A stretch of DNA of 64,000 nucleotides from positions 1 to 64,000 of the forward strand of contig CALRJY020000008.1 of assembly GCA_943367715.1 (NCBI GenBank), given 5' to 3'. Made by a program: the position numbers and the translations under genes. The notes under the pieces are model-generated. The model was not told where the DNA came from. It did not search any database and saw nothing but the letters and a program-made list of their open reading frames with translations. Positions 27,079 to 34,667 of the stretch are shown one piece after another; positions within the stretch are counted from its first letter, which is position 1; every line of letters starts with the position of its first letter. The stretch comes from JAEYXS01 sp943367715 (GTDB taxonomy: Bacteria > Verrucomicrobiota > Verrucomicrobiia > Limisphaerales > JAEYXS01).

Positions 27079-27806
27079 ATCAACGAATCATTTTGGTGAC
27101 GGGTGCGAATGGCGGGATGGGGCGTGCCATCGCGCGCGAGTTTTTGTCGCACGAGGCAAATGCGTTTGTCTATCTAGGCGTGAACCGGCAGCGGGAGCAT
27201 TCGGAGGTGTTGGTAGAGGAGTTCCGAGGGCGTGCGGAGATGATCGCGTTGGATGTGACTTCAGGCGTGGCCTGGAAAGAGGCGGTGCAAACTATCACGG
27301 CCAAGCAGGGACGTTTCGATGTCCTCGTCAATAACGCGGGGATGCATGAGGATGCGTTGCTGGCGACGATGTCCGATGAAGCGTGGCGGAAGGTGCTGGC
27401 GACGAATCTGGATGCGACGTTTCTCGGCTGTCGCGCAGTGATCCCGACGATGATGGGGCAGCGTAGTGGACGCATCGTGAATGTGTCATCGTTGAGTGCT
27501 TTGCTGGCGCCTGCGGGTCAGGCGAATTATGCGGCGGCGAAAGCGGGGGTGGTGGCGATGAGTCAATCGCTGGCGAAAGAAGTCGCACGGGCAGGCATCA
27601 CGGTGAACAGCGTGTGCCCTGGGTATATCGAGACGGAGGCTTTGTCCGCCATGGATGCGGAGGCGAAGAAGGCGGCGGCGGGACGGATACCGATGCGGCG
27701 CTTGGGGAAGCCGGAAGAAGTCGCCGCGGTGGTGAGATTTTTGGCGTCGCCGGAAGCGAGCTATGTGACGGGGTCGGTGGTGAAGGTGGATGGAGGGATT
27801 CTTTAG
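27075..27806 (+). CDS. 3-oxoacyl-ACP reductase (FabG-like SDR)
   Basis: A protein of 243 residues from the ATG at 27075 (4-base overlap with the previous gene). An NADPH-dependent short-chain dehydrogenase with the TGANGGMGRAIA nucleotide motif, NNAGMHEDALL, the catalytic Ser in VNVSSLSALL, Tyr/Lys in YAAAKAG, and the FabG-like ending VVRFLASPEASYVTGSVVKV. Together with the KS/KS-beta pair it would reduce the beta-keto group of ACP-bound intermediates. No dehydratase or enoyl reductase gene is seen in the window. Confidence 0.9.
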   Translation: MNQRIILVTGANGGMGRAIAREFLSHEANAFVYLGVNRQREHSEVLVEEFRGRAEMIALDVTSGVAWKEAVQTITAKQGRFDVLVNNAGMHEDALLATMSDEAWRKVLATNLDATFLGCRAVIPTMMGQRSGRIVNVSSLSALLAPAGQANYAAAKAGVVAMSQSLAKEVARAGITVNSVCPGYIETEALSAMDAEAKKAAAGRIPMRRLGKPEEVAAVVRFLASPEASYVTGSVVKVDGGIL

Positions 27807-27813
27807 AAGAGGA

Positions 27814-27848
27814 AACATCGAACATCGAACTCCCAACGTCCAACATCG
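27814..27848. repeat. Heptanucleotide phased repeat (AACNTCN type), five units
   Basis: Reads as AACATCG, AACATCG, AACTCCC, AACGTCC, AACATCG without interruption, 8 bases after the ketoreductase stop. Related arrays lie at 30248-30275 and 37950-37984, and a single unit at 34835. A separate C/T-rich segment (27857-27900, with a TCTCCCCTCCGAGGAGAGAA core) follows and resembles 37001-37040. Confidence 0.75.
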
Positions 27849-28008
27849 AAAGGCAGGCACCCCTCATCCTCAATCCTTCTCCCCTCCGAGGAGAGAAGGA
27901 CGAACGGCGGCGGGCATTTGACGAGGTTTAAATTTTTGAATGATTCGGAAGTTGATTTTAGGGCAAAGGTGGCTTCTGTTGGCGGTGGAAACCGTGGGGA
28001 TTAATTGA

Positions 28009-28281
28009 ATGCAAACGAACGCTGAGATCAAACAACGGATCAAACAGTTGATGGTGGAAAACCTGATGCTTCAGGTGACGGTGGAGGAAATCGGGGATGA
28101 GCAGCCGCTCTTTGGTCCCGAAAGTCTCGGGCTGGATTCGGTGGATGCCCTCCAACTGGTGGTGGCGCTGGACAAGAATTTCGGACTCAAGATACCCGAC
28201 CAGGCGGCGGCCAAACAGATTTTGACGAGTGTGAGTGCGATGGCGGATGCAGTGGAAAAACATCTGGCGGCGAAGGGCTGA
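28009..28281 (+). CDS. Acyl carrier protein
   Basis: A protein of 90 residues. The phosphopantetheine-attachment Ser is in LGLDSVDALQLVVALD, with the four-helix ACP pattern around it and the late SVSAMADAVEKHL helix. The pI-determining acidic residues are present but with more Lys than a housekeeping AcpP, and the sequence is divergent, which fits a pathway-specific carrier for the KS/KS-beta/KR genes 200 bases upstream. The gap contains heptad and C/T-rich repeats. Confidence 0.9.
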   Translation: MQTNAEIKQRIKQLMVENLMLQVTVEEIGDEQPLFGPESLGLDSVDALQLVVALDKNFGLKIPDQAAAKQILTSVSAMADAVEKHLAAKG

Positions 28282-28305
28282 TTCGGTTTAAGTCATGGCC
28301 AGCCC

Positions 28306-29403
28306 ATGAACGCCAATATCGATTCCACAAGCTCACGCCGCGATTTTCTCAAAACCACCGCTTTGGCCGCTACGGCCGCGGCGTTGGTCACCCCTTCACT
28401 GGCTTCGGCCCAACAGAACAAACCGACGAAGGTGAAGCTGGGCTTCGATAATTTCTCCATCCGCAATTCCAATTGGAAGGCCGGCAAGGTTCTCGAATAT
28501 GCGGCAGACCAGAAGGTGGATGTTGTTCTTTTCTCTGACCTCGATGTTTACGAGAATCACACTGAGGCCTACCTGAAGGACTTGAAGAAGAAGGCGGATG
28601 ATCTGGGCATCGAGATCCAAGGTGGGACGGGAAGCATTTGCCCGACGTCCAATACTTATGCGCAGGTGAAGAAGTGGGGCACTTCGGAGGAGCATCTCAA
28701 GCTGACGATCAAGATCGCGAAGACGCTGGGCTCGAAGGTGGCGCGTTGCTATCTCGGCAATGCGCGGGACCGGGCCTCGGAGGGTGGTATTGAGGCGCGC
28801 ATGAAAGATACGGCGGCGGTGTGCAAAGCGGTGAAGAGTTACGCGCAGGATAATGGCATCAAGATCGCCATCGAGAATCATGCAGGGGATATGCAGGCGT
28901 GGGAGTTGCAGACGTTGATCGAGGAGGCGGGCAAAGATTACGTGGGTGCGACGATTGATCCGGGCAATGCGACTTGGACGATGGAAGATCCGCATGTGAA
29001 CCTGGAAATCCTCGCACCTTACGCGGCGTGTGCGGGCATCCGGGATTCCATCGTGTGGGAGACGCCGAATGGGGCGAATGCCAAGTGGGCAGCGGTGGGC
29101 GAAGGCGTGGTGGATATGAAGGCGTATCTGAAGCGGTGGGTGGAGGTGTGTCCGGGCGTGCCGGTGACGTTGGAGATCATCTCGGAGTATGCGAAGCAGC
29201 ATGACTATTTGAAGCCGGAATTCTGGAAGGTGTTCCCGAAGGTGCGTCCGTATGAGTTCGCGCGGTTCACGACGCTGGCGCGGAAGGGCAAGCCGGTGGA
29301 ATCGTTCAAGGGTTCGGGCAAGGAACAGGCTGATTACCAAAAGGCGGAACTGGAGCGGAGCATTAAGTATTGCAAGGAGCTGGGGTTGGGGTTGAAGAGT
29401 TAA
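28306..29403 (+). CDS. Tat-exported sugar phosphate isomerase/epimerase-like TIM barrel
   Basis: A protein of 365 residues. The N-terminus has a twin-arginine signal (SSRRDFLKTTALAATAAALV) ending near Ala-Ser-Ala. The body matches xylose-isomerase-like TIM barrels (AP endonuclease family 2): VKLGFDNFSIRN, IEIQGGTGSICPTSN, KIAIENHAGDMQAWEL, YVGATIDPGNATWTMEDP, VPVTLEIISEYAKQHDY. The Glu, His and Asp residues in these segments are typical divalent-metal ligands. PVC bacteria have many such exported proteins, usually linked to sugar or inositol catabolism; the substrate cannot be told. It is 24 bases downstream of the ACP gene, so it may share its transcript without sharing its pathway. Confidence 0.85.
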   Translation: MNANIDSTSSRRDFLKTTALAATAAALVTPSLASAQQNKPTKVKLGFDNFSIRNSNWKAGKVLEYAADQKVDVVLFSDLDVYENHTEAYLKDLKKKADDLGIEIQGGTGSICPTSNTYAQVKKWGTSEEHLKLTIKIAKTLGSKVARCYLGNARDRASEGGIEARMKDTAAVCKAVKSYAQDNGIKIAIENHAGDMQAWELQTLIEEAGKDYVGATIDPGNATWTMEDPHVNLEILAPYAACAGIRDSIVWETPNGANAKWAAVGEGVVDMKAYLKRWVEVCPGVPVTLEIISEYAKQHDYLKPEFWKVFPKVRPYEFARFTTLARKGKPVESFKGSGKEQADYQKAELERSIKYCKELGLGLKS

Positions 29404-29431
29404 CCGCAGATGGGCGCAGATAAACGCAGAT
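29402..29431. repeat. Ten-base phased repeat (NNNCGCAGAT), three units
   Basis: Three consecutive decamers ending in CGCAGAT directly at the stop of the TIM-barrel gene. The same unit recurs at 34731-34760, and as NNNCACAGAT at 34668-34697. Confidence 0.75.
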
Positions 29432-29447
29432 AGGGGGAAGGACCGCT

Positions 29448-29771
29448 ATGAGCAATCCCGATGTTGAAGCGGAAATCACCATGCTTCCGACCGTCGATGG
29501 CGGACGAGCGACTGCCGCATTGACGGGTTACAGGCCCGCTCACAAGGTTCGCGACGATTATTTCACGACAGGTATGCATCAGTACATTGGCTGCGACGCA
29601 GTGTTGCCCGGCCAGACTGTTCGTGGGACCATCACGTTTGTTACGCCAGAGGCATATCCACATTGTTTGTGGGTGGGGCGTGTCATTGACATTCAGGAGG
29701 GCAGCCGAGTTGTCGGTCGTGCTCGAATCACCAAAGTTATGAATGTGCTACTTGAGGCTGCCGCAGTCTAA
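29448..29771 (+). CDS. Stand-alone EF-Tu domain III-like protein
   Basis: A protein of 107 residues. It aligns over nearly its whole length with the C-terminal (third) beta-barrel of elongation factor Tu: VEAEITMLPTVDGGRATAAL, TGYRPAHKVR, VLPGQTVRGTITFVTP, SRVVGRARITKVMN. There is no GTPase domain and no domain II, and no tuf gene is adjacent, so it is not a fragment of a neighbouring tuf. In EF-Tu this domain contacts tRNA and EF-Ts. What a free copy does is unknown. It is preceded by the decamer repeat and may be expressed independently. Confidence 0.75.
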   Translation: MSNPDVEAEITMLPTVDGGRATAALTGYRPAHKVRDDYFTTGMHQYIGCDAVLPGQTVRGTITFVTPEAYPHCLWVGRVIDIQEGSRVVGRARITKVMNVLLEAAAV

Positions 29772-29812
29772 TCAGTGCGAGTGCAGAGGTAGTCACAAAA
29801 AATGATATAGGT

Positions 29813-30238
29813 ATGGTTCAACAGGTTTTTACACATACGCATCGGGTGACGTACGCGGATTGTACGGTGAGGAATCATGTGTATTACGGGCGGTTCCTGG
29901 ATTTTCTGGAGGAGGCGCGTGGGGAGTTCTTTCGTTCGTTGGGTACTACGTTTCTCCAATACGAAGAGCAGGGCGTTATTTTTCCGGTCTTGGATGTGCA
30001 GTTGAAGTATCGCGGCCCAGCGCGGTACGACGATGTGTTGAAGATCGAGTTGTGGATCGCGGAGATGCGGTCGGTGAAGGTGATGTTCGCGTATCGAGTG
30101 CTGAATGCGGAGGGCAAGCTTTTGGTGGAAGGGACGACGATTCATGCGTGCACCAGCACGGCGGATAAGCCGATGCGGATACCGGAGGAATTGGCGGGGA
30201 AGCTGGAAGTATTTGTGGCGAGTGAAGAAAAGAAGTAA
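29813..30238 (+). CDS. Acyl-CoA/acyl-ACP thioesterase (4HBT hot-dog family)
   Basis: A protein of 141 residues. A hot-dog fold thioesterase of the YbgC/4HBT type, with the active-site Asp and helix in RVTYADCTVRNHVYYGRFLD, followed by LDVQLKYRGPARYDDVLKIE and EGTTIHACTSTADKP. It hydrolyses acyl thioesters; chain preference cannot be told from sequence. Its proximity to the KS/KS-beta/KR/ACP genes makes it a candidate product-release enzyme for that pathway, but two unrelated genes lie between. Confidence 0.85.
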   Translation: MVQQVFTHTHRVTYADCTVRNHVYYGRFLDFLEEARGEFFRSLGTTFLQYEEQGVIFPVLDVQLKYRGPARYDDVLKIELWIAEMRSVKVMFAYRVLNAEGKLLVEGTTIHACTSTADKPMRIPEELAGKLEVFVASEEKK

Positions 30239-30247
30239 GGGCGGGGA

Positions 30248-30275
30248 AACATCGAACTTCCAACTCCGAACATCG
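30248..30275. repeat. Heptanucleotide phased repeat (AACNTCN type), four units
   Basis: AACATCG, AACTTCC, AACTCCG, AACATCG, starting 9 bases after the thioesterase stop; the same family as 27814-27848. Confidence 0.7.
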
Positions 30276-30372
30276 AGAGGGGAAGTTAGCGGCGGAGGTG
30301 TCCGCCGGAGGAAGGAACTGACGGCAGGTGTTTATGTGGTTTTGTTATCTGCTTTTGCTTAGGGATATTGCT

Positions 30373-30394
30373 GCGGGCGAGGCACCCGCGCTCC
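30373..30394. repeat. Short palindromic repeat with GCTCC tail
   Basis: Stem GCGGG/CCCGC around a CGAGGCA loop, then GCTCC. The element at 49755-49776 has the same GAGGC loop core and tail with a stem changed on both arms (GTGGGC/GCCCAC). Confidence 0.65.
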
Positions 30395-30399
30395 ATCGG

Positions 30400-30461
30400 T
30401 GTGACAGGGTGGCACAGTTCTAGTGTGACACCTCTTGGTGAAGTGGGACATTTTGTCTCAC
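30400..30461 (+). promoter_or_regulatory. Cluster of TGNGACA heptamers, candidate activator-binding region
   Basis: TGTGACA at 30400-30406 and 30424-30430, TGGGACA at 30444-30450, and an inverted copy TGTCTCA at 30454-30460. The last two form a near-perfect palindrome, GTGGGACA/TGTCTCAC around TTT (30443-30461). The palindrome centre is about 96 bases upstream of the candidate -24 element at 30547, a usual distance for sigma-54 enhancer sites. The stretch 30239-30597 holds no gene. Confidence 0.5.
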
Positions 30462-30546
30462 TTTTAGGAGTGGTTGAGGTGGTTTTGGAGGGTTGTTATC
30501 TATCTATCCTGTTGGATTTCAGTTGGTTGTGACTATTTCTGAGGAG

Positions 30547-30563
30547 CTGGCACCGGGGCTGCT
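30547..30563 (+). promoter_or_regulatory. Candidate sigma-54 (-24/-12) promoter for dnaK
   Basis: CTGGCAC, then CGGGG, then CTGCT. The invariant GG (30549-30550) and GC (30561-30562) are separated by exactly 10 bases, and TGGCAC matches the -24 consensus fully; the -12 has CTGC for TTGC. The dnaK ATG is 35 bases after the motif. Chaperone genes are usually under sigma-32, HrcA/CIRCE or sigma-70, so this is unexpected. Confidence 0.55.
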
Positions 30564-30597
30564 ACTAGATTCTTGAATTTCTTAAGTTAAACGAACT

Positions 30598-32547
30598 ATG
30601 GCAAAAGTATTAGGCATCGACTTGGGTACGACGAACTCCTGTATGGCGGTGATGGAGGGTGGCGAGCCGTCAGTCATGGAGAATTCTGAGGGTAAACGCA
30701 CAACGCCGTCGGTGGTGGCGTTTGCGAAGAACGGGGAGCGGTTGGTGGGCGATGCAGCGAAGCGTCAGGCCGTCACGAATCCGCGTAATACGATTTATTC
30801 CGTGAAGCGTTTCATGGGCCGCAAGTTCAATGAGGTCCAGGAAGAGTTGAAGCGCGTGCCTTACAAGGTGGTTGCCGGTCCGAATGGCGACGCTTGTGTG
30901 GAAGTGGAAGTGGAAGGCAAGCCGAAGCAATTCAGCCCGCCGGAAATCTCCGCGATGATCCTCGCGAAGCTGAAGTCCGACGCGGAGACGCGTCTGGGTG
31001 AGACGATCACGCAAGCGGTCATCACGGTGCCTGCCTATTTCAATGACTCGCAACGTCAGGCGACGAAAGACGCCGGACGCATCGCGGGTCTGGAAGTGTT
31101 GCGCATCATCAATGAGCCGACGGCGGCCGCGCTGGCTTACGGTCTGGACAAGAAGAAGGATGAGAAGATCGCGGTGTATGACCTCGGTGGTGGTACGTTC
31201 GACATCTCCGTGCTGGAAATCGGCGACGGTGTGTTCGAAGTGAAGGCCACGAACGGCGACACGCACCTGGGTGGTGATGATTGGGACAACCAGATCATCG
31301 ACTGGATCCTGGACGAATTTAAGCGGGAGAGCGGTGTGGACCTGCGCAAGCAGCCGGACGCCCTGCAACGCATCAAGGAAGAGGCGGAGAAGGCGAAGAT
31401 CGCCCTGTCCAGCACGCAGCAGTATGACATCAGCCTGCCGTTCATCACGGCGGATGCGAGCGGCCCGAAGCACATCAGCTCCAAGCTGACGCGCGCCAAG
31501 ATGGAGCAGATCTGCGACAGCCTCTTTGAACGCACGATCACGCCGACGAAGAATTGCTTGAAGGATGCGGGCATCACGTCGGACAAGATCGATGAACTGG
31601 TTTTGGTCGGTGGTATGACGCGCATGCCGCGGGTCGTGGAAACGGCGCGCACGCTGGTGACCAAGGCTCCGCATCAAGGTGTGAACCCGGATGAAGTGGT
31701 GGCTGTGGGTGCAGCGATCCAAGGCGGTGTCTTGAAGGGTGATGTTAAGGATGTGCTCCTCTTGGACGTCACGCCGTTGTCCTTCGGTATCGAGACGATG
31801 GGCGCGGTGTTCACAGCTTTGATCGAGCGCAATACGACGATCCCGACGCGCAAATCCCAAGTGTTTTCGACGGCCTCGGACAATCAACCGAGCGTGGAGA
31901 TCCATGTGTTGCAGGGTGATCGCCAGTTCGCCCGGGACAACCGGACGATCGGCAAGTTCCATCTGAACGAGATCCCGCCGGCCCCGCGCGGCATGCCGCA
32001 GATCGAGGTGACTTTCGACATCGATGCGAACGGCATCCTGCACGTGAGCGCCAAGGATCTGGGCACAGGCAAGGAACAGAAAATCACGATCACGGCGAGC
32101 AGCGGTCTCTCGAAAGCAGAGATCGAGAAGATGCGCCGGGACGCCGAGACCCACGCGGACGAGGACAAGAAGCGCCGTGAGGAAGTCGAACTCCGCAACG
32201 AAGCGGACAACACTATCTATCGCACGGAGAAGACGTTGCGCGAGATGGGTGACAAGGTGCCGGCGGCTGAGAAGACTAAGATCGAAGCTGCAGTGGCTTC
32301 CTTGAAGGACGCGTTGAAGGGCACGGACTCTGCTGCCATCAAGGCGGCGAGCGACAAGCTCATGGAAGCCATGGGCGAACTGTATAAGAACGCCGGTCCG
32401 CAAACGCAGACGGGCAACACGGCGGGAGCCGGTCCAATGCCGGGCGCTGACGCGGGTGCAGATGCCGGTGGCGACCAGCAACAGGACAAGAAAGACCAGG
32501 GTCCGATCATCGACGCCGAAGTGGTGGACGAGAAGAAGGACAAATAA
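30598..32547 (+). CDS. dnaK: Chaperone DnaK (Hsp70)
   Basis: A protein of 649 residues. The N-terminal ATPase domain has GIDLGTTNSCMAV, VYDLGGGTFDISVLE and LVGGMTRMPRVVE. The substrate-binding domain has LLLDVTPLSFGIETMG and the helical lid, ending in a Gly/Ala/Asp-rich linker and a charged tail (DAEVVDEKKDK). Length is normal. It heads a dnaK-groES-groEL run; grpE, dnaJ and hrcA are not in the window. In many bacteria dnaK and groESL are separate operons, so this linkage is notable. The upstream region has a sigma-54-like promoter and no CIRCE element. Confidence 0.98.
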   Translation: MAKVLGIDLGTTNSCMAVMEGGEPSVMENSEGKRTTPSVVAFAKNGERLVGDAAKRQAVTNPRNTIYSVKRFMGRKFNEVQEELKRVPYKVVAGPNGDACVEVEVEGKPKQFSPPEISAMILAKLKSDAETRLGETITQAVITVPAYFNDSQRQATKDAGRIAGLEVLRIINEPTAAALAYGLDKKKDEKIAVYDLGGGTFDISVLEIGDGVFEVKATNGDTHLGGDDWDNQIIDWILDEFKRESGVDLRKQPDALQRIKEEAEKAKIALSSTQQYDISLPFITADASGPKHISSKLTRAKMEQICDSLFERTITPTKNCLKDAGITSDKIDELVLVGGMTRMPRVVETARTLVTKAPHQGVNPDEVVAVGAAIQGGVLKGDVKDVLLLDVTPLSFGIETMGAVFTALIERNTTIPTRKSQVFSTASDNQPSVEIHVLQGDRQFARDNRTIGKFHLNEIPPAPRGMPQIEVTFDIDANGILHVSAKDLGTGKEQKITITASSGLSKAEIEKMRRDAETHADEDKKRREEVELRNEADNTIYRTEKTLREMGDKVPAAEKTKIEAAVASLKDALKGTDSAAIKAASDKLMEAMGELYKNAGPQTQTGNTAGAGPMPGADAGADAGGDQQQDKKDQGPIIDAEVVDEKKDK

Positions 32548-32555
32548 ATTTTCCT

Positions 32556-32571
32556 TCCGGCCAGTGCCGGA
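32556..32571 (+). other. Small hairpin in dnaK-groES intergenic
   Basis: TCCGGC-CAGT-GCCGGA, a perfect 6-bp stem, 8 bases after the dnaK stop and without a T run. It may be an attenuator or an mRNA processing/stability hairpin between dnaK and groES. Confidence 0.45.
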
Positions 32572-32624
32572 GGATTTGATTCAGTAGCAATCCAAACTAA
32601 TAAACACACAAGAAGAACGAACGT

Positions 32625-32918
32625 ATGGCAATCAACGTCAAACCGCTCGGTGACCGTGTTCTGATCGAACAGGTCGAAGAGAAGGAAACCAAAAAGGGCG
32701 GCATCATCATTCCCGATACCGCCAAGGAAAAACCGTCCGAAGGCATCATCGTGGCCCTCGGCACCGGCAAGACTGATGAAAACGGCAAGAAGGTCGCTTT
32801 CGAAGTGAAGAAGGGTGACCGCGTGCTTGTGAGCAAGTATGGCGGCACGGAAATCAAGCTCGACGGCAAAGAATACAAATTGATGAACGTGGACGACATC
32901 CTCGCGGTCATCGACTAA
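32625..32918 (+). CDS. groES: Co-chaperonin GroES (Hsp10)
   Basis: A protein of 97 residues that forms the heptameric lid of the GroEL chamber. The family start IKPLGDRVLIEQ appears as NVKPLGDRVLIEQ. The mobile loop (EEKETKKGGIIIPDTAKEKP), KKGDRVLVSKYGGTEIKLDG and the terminal NVDDILAVID are all present. It lies 77 bases after dnaK and 34 bases before groEL. Confidence 0.98.
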   Translation: MAINVKPLGDRVLIEQVEEKETKKGGIIIPDTAKEKPSEGIIVALGTGKTDENGKKVAFEVKKGDRVLVSKYGGTEIKLDGKEYKLMNVDDILAVID

Positions 32919-32952
32919 TTTTTAACCCCAATATTTAAACAGACATAATATT

Positions 32953-34593
32953 ATGGCAGCAAAACAGATCATTTTTGACGAAGCAGCACGTCACGCCCTC
33001 CTCCGGGGTGTCTCGAAGCTCGCCCGCGCCGTCAGCGCCACGCTCGGACCGAAAGGCCGCAATGTGGTTCTCGACAAGAAGTATGGTTCTCCGACGGTCA
33101 CCAAAGACGGTGTGACGGTCGCGAAGGAAATCGAACTGGAAGACCCATATGAAAACATGGGCGCCCAGATGGTGCGCGAAGTGGCCAGCAAGACCAGCGA
33201 CGCCGCTGGTGATGGCACGACGACGGCAACCGTTCTGGCCGAAGCGATCTATCGCGAAGGTCTGAAGAACGTGACGGCCGGCGCCTCCCCGATTTCCCTC
33301 CAACGCGGTATCCAGAAGGCCGTTGACGCGGCCGTGGAACAGCTCGCCAAGATCTCCAAGAAGGTCAAGGACAAGGAAGAGATCAAGCAGGTCGCAACCG
33401 TTTCCGCCAACTGGGACACCACGATCGGCGAGATCATCGCTGACGCGATGGACAAAGTCGGCAAAGACGGCACGATCACGGTCGAAGAGGCCAAGTCCAT
33501 CGAAACCACCCTCGACGTCGTCGAAGGTATGCAGTTCGACAAGGGCTATCTCTCCCCGTACTTCGTGACGAACGCGGACTCCATGGAGTGCAAGCTCGAT
33601 GAAGCCTACGTCCTGATCTACGAGAAGAAGATCAGCAGCCTGAAGGACCTCCTCCCGATCCTCGAGAAGACCGCGAAGACCGGCAAGCCGCTCCTGATCA
33701 TCTGCGAAGAAGTCGAAGGCGAAGCCCTCGCGACGCTCGTGGTGAACAAGCTGCGTGGCACGCTGAACATCTGCGCCGTCAAGGCACCGGGCTTCGGCGA
33801 CCGCCGCAAGTCCATGCTGGAAGACATCGCCATCCTCACGGGCGGCAAGTGCATCACGGAAGACTTGGGCATCAAGCTCGAGTCCTTGGAACTGGCCGAC
33901 CTCGGCCGCGCCAAGTCCATCGTGGTGGACAAGGAAAACACGACCATCGTGGAAGGTTACGGCAAGAGCTCTGAGATCCAGGGCCGCGTGAACCAGATCC
34001 GCCGCCAGATCGAAGAGACGACGTCCGACTACGACCGCGAGAAGCTGCAGGAACGCCTGGCGAAGCTCGCCGGTGGTGTGGCCGTCATCAACGTCGGCGC
34101 CGCGACCGAAAGCGAAATGAAGGAAAAGAAGGCCCGTGTGGAAGACGCGTTGCACGCGACCCGCGCGGCCGTGGAAGAAGGCATCGTTCCGGGCGGTGGC
34201 GTGGCATTGCTGCGTTGCTTGGCCGCGATCGAAGCCGTCAAGCCGGGTGGCGACGAGCAGATCGGTGTCGACATCGTGAAGCGCGCCATTGAGGCTCCGC
34301 TCCGCGCCCTGGCGTTCAACGCCGGTGTGGAAGGCTCGATCATCGTGCAGGAAGTCAAGAAGCGCAAAGGCGCGGAAGGCTACAACGTCGCCACGGGCGA
34401 ATACGTTGACCTGCTGAAGGCCGGTGTGGTTGATCCTAAGAAGGTGACCCGCACGGCGCTGCAGAACGCTTCCTCCATCGCTGGTCTGTTGCTGACCACC
34501 GAGTGCCTGATCACTGAGATCCAGGAAGAGAAGAAGCCAGCTCCGGCCGGTGGTGGTGACCACCACGGCATGGGCGGCGGAATGGACTACTAA
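32953..34593 (+). CDS. groEL: Chaperonin GroEL (Hsp60)
   Basis: A protein of 546 residues. Shows VSATLGPKGRNVVLDKKYGSP, the catalytic-loop GDGTTTATVLAEAI, EGMQFDKGYLSPYFV, the intermediate/apical domain signatures and VEEGIVPGGGVALLR. It ends in a His/Gly/Met-rich tail (GGDHHGMGGGMDY), a variant of the usual GGM tail. Length is standard. Two hairpins with a T run directly downstream close the operon. No second groEL is in the window. Confidence 0.98.
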   Translation: MAAKQIIFDEAARHALLRGVSKLARAVSATLGPKGRNVVLDKKYGSPTVTKDGVTVAKEIELEDPYENMGAQMVREVASKTSDAAGDGTTTATVLAEAIYREGLKNVTAGASPISLQRGIQKAVDAAVEQLAKISKKVKDKEEIKQVATVSANWDTTIGEIIADAMDKVGKDGTITVEEAKSIETTLDVVEGMQFDKGYLSPYFVTNADSMECKLDEAYVLIYEKKISSLKDLLPILEKTAKTGKPLLIICEEVEGEALATLVVNKLRGTLNICAVKAPGFGDRRKSMLEDIAILTGGKCITEDLGIKLESLELADLGRAKSIVVDKENTTIVEGYGKSSEIQGRVNQIRRQIEETTSDYDREKLQERLAKLAGGVAVINVGAATESEMKEKKARVEDALHATRAAVEEGIVPGGGVALLRCLAAIEAVKPGGDEQIGVDIVKRAIEAPLRALAFNAGVEGSIIVQEVKKRKGAEGYNVATGEYVDLLKAGVVDPKKVTRTALQNASSIAGLLLTTECLITEIQEEKKPAPAGGGDHHGMGGGMDY

Positions 34594-34598
34594 TTCAG

Positions 34599-34663
34599 CC
34601 GGTTTGCGGGGAACCGCAAACGGACATGGACGGGGCGGACTTCATTGTCCGTCCCGTTTTTTT
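34599..34663 (+). terminator. Tandem hairpins ending groEL; second is an intrinsic terminator
   Basis: First hairpin: GTTTGCGG/CCGCAAAC around GGAA (34599-34623). Second: CGGGGCGGAC/GTCCGTCCCG around TTCATT (34631-34656), followed by seven T residues. A strong Rho-independent terminator 40-70 bases after the groEL stop. Confidence 0.92.
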
Positions 34664-34667
34664 GTTT

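Noticed and set aside
30670..32481. 603-residue minus-strand open frame opposite dnaK
   Set aside because: A shadow of a highly biased coding strand; His/Arg/Leu-rich, with no family signature, and fully covered by dnaK.
32548..32624. CIRCE element before groES
   Set aside because: No TTAGCACTC-N9-GAGTGCTAA or close variant; only a 6-bp hairpin.
32935..34566. 543-residue minus-strand open frame opposite groEL
   Set aside because: An antisense shadow of groEL codon bias, no domain or signal.
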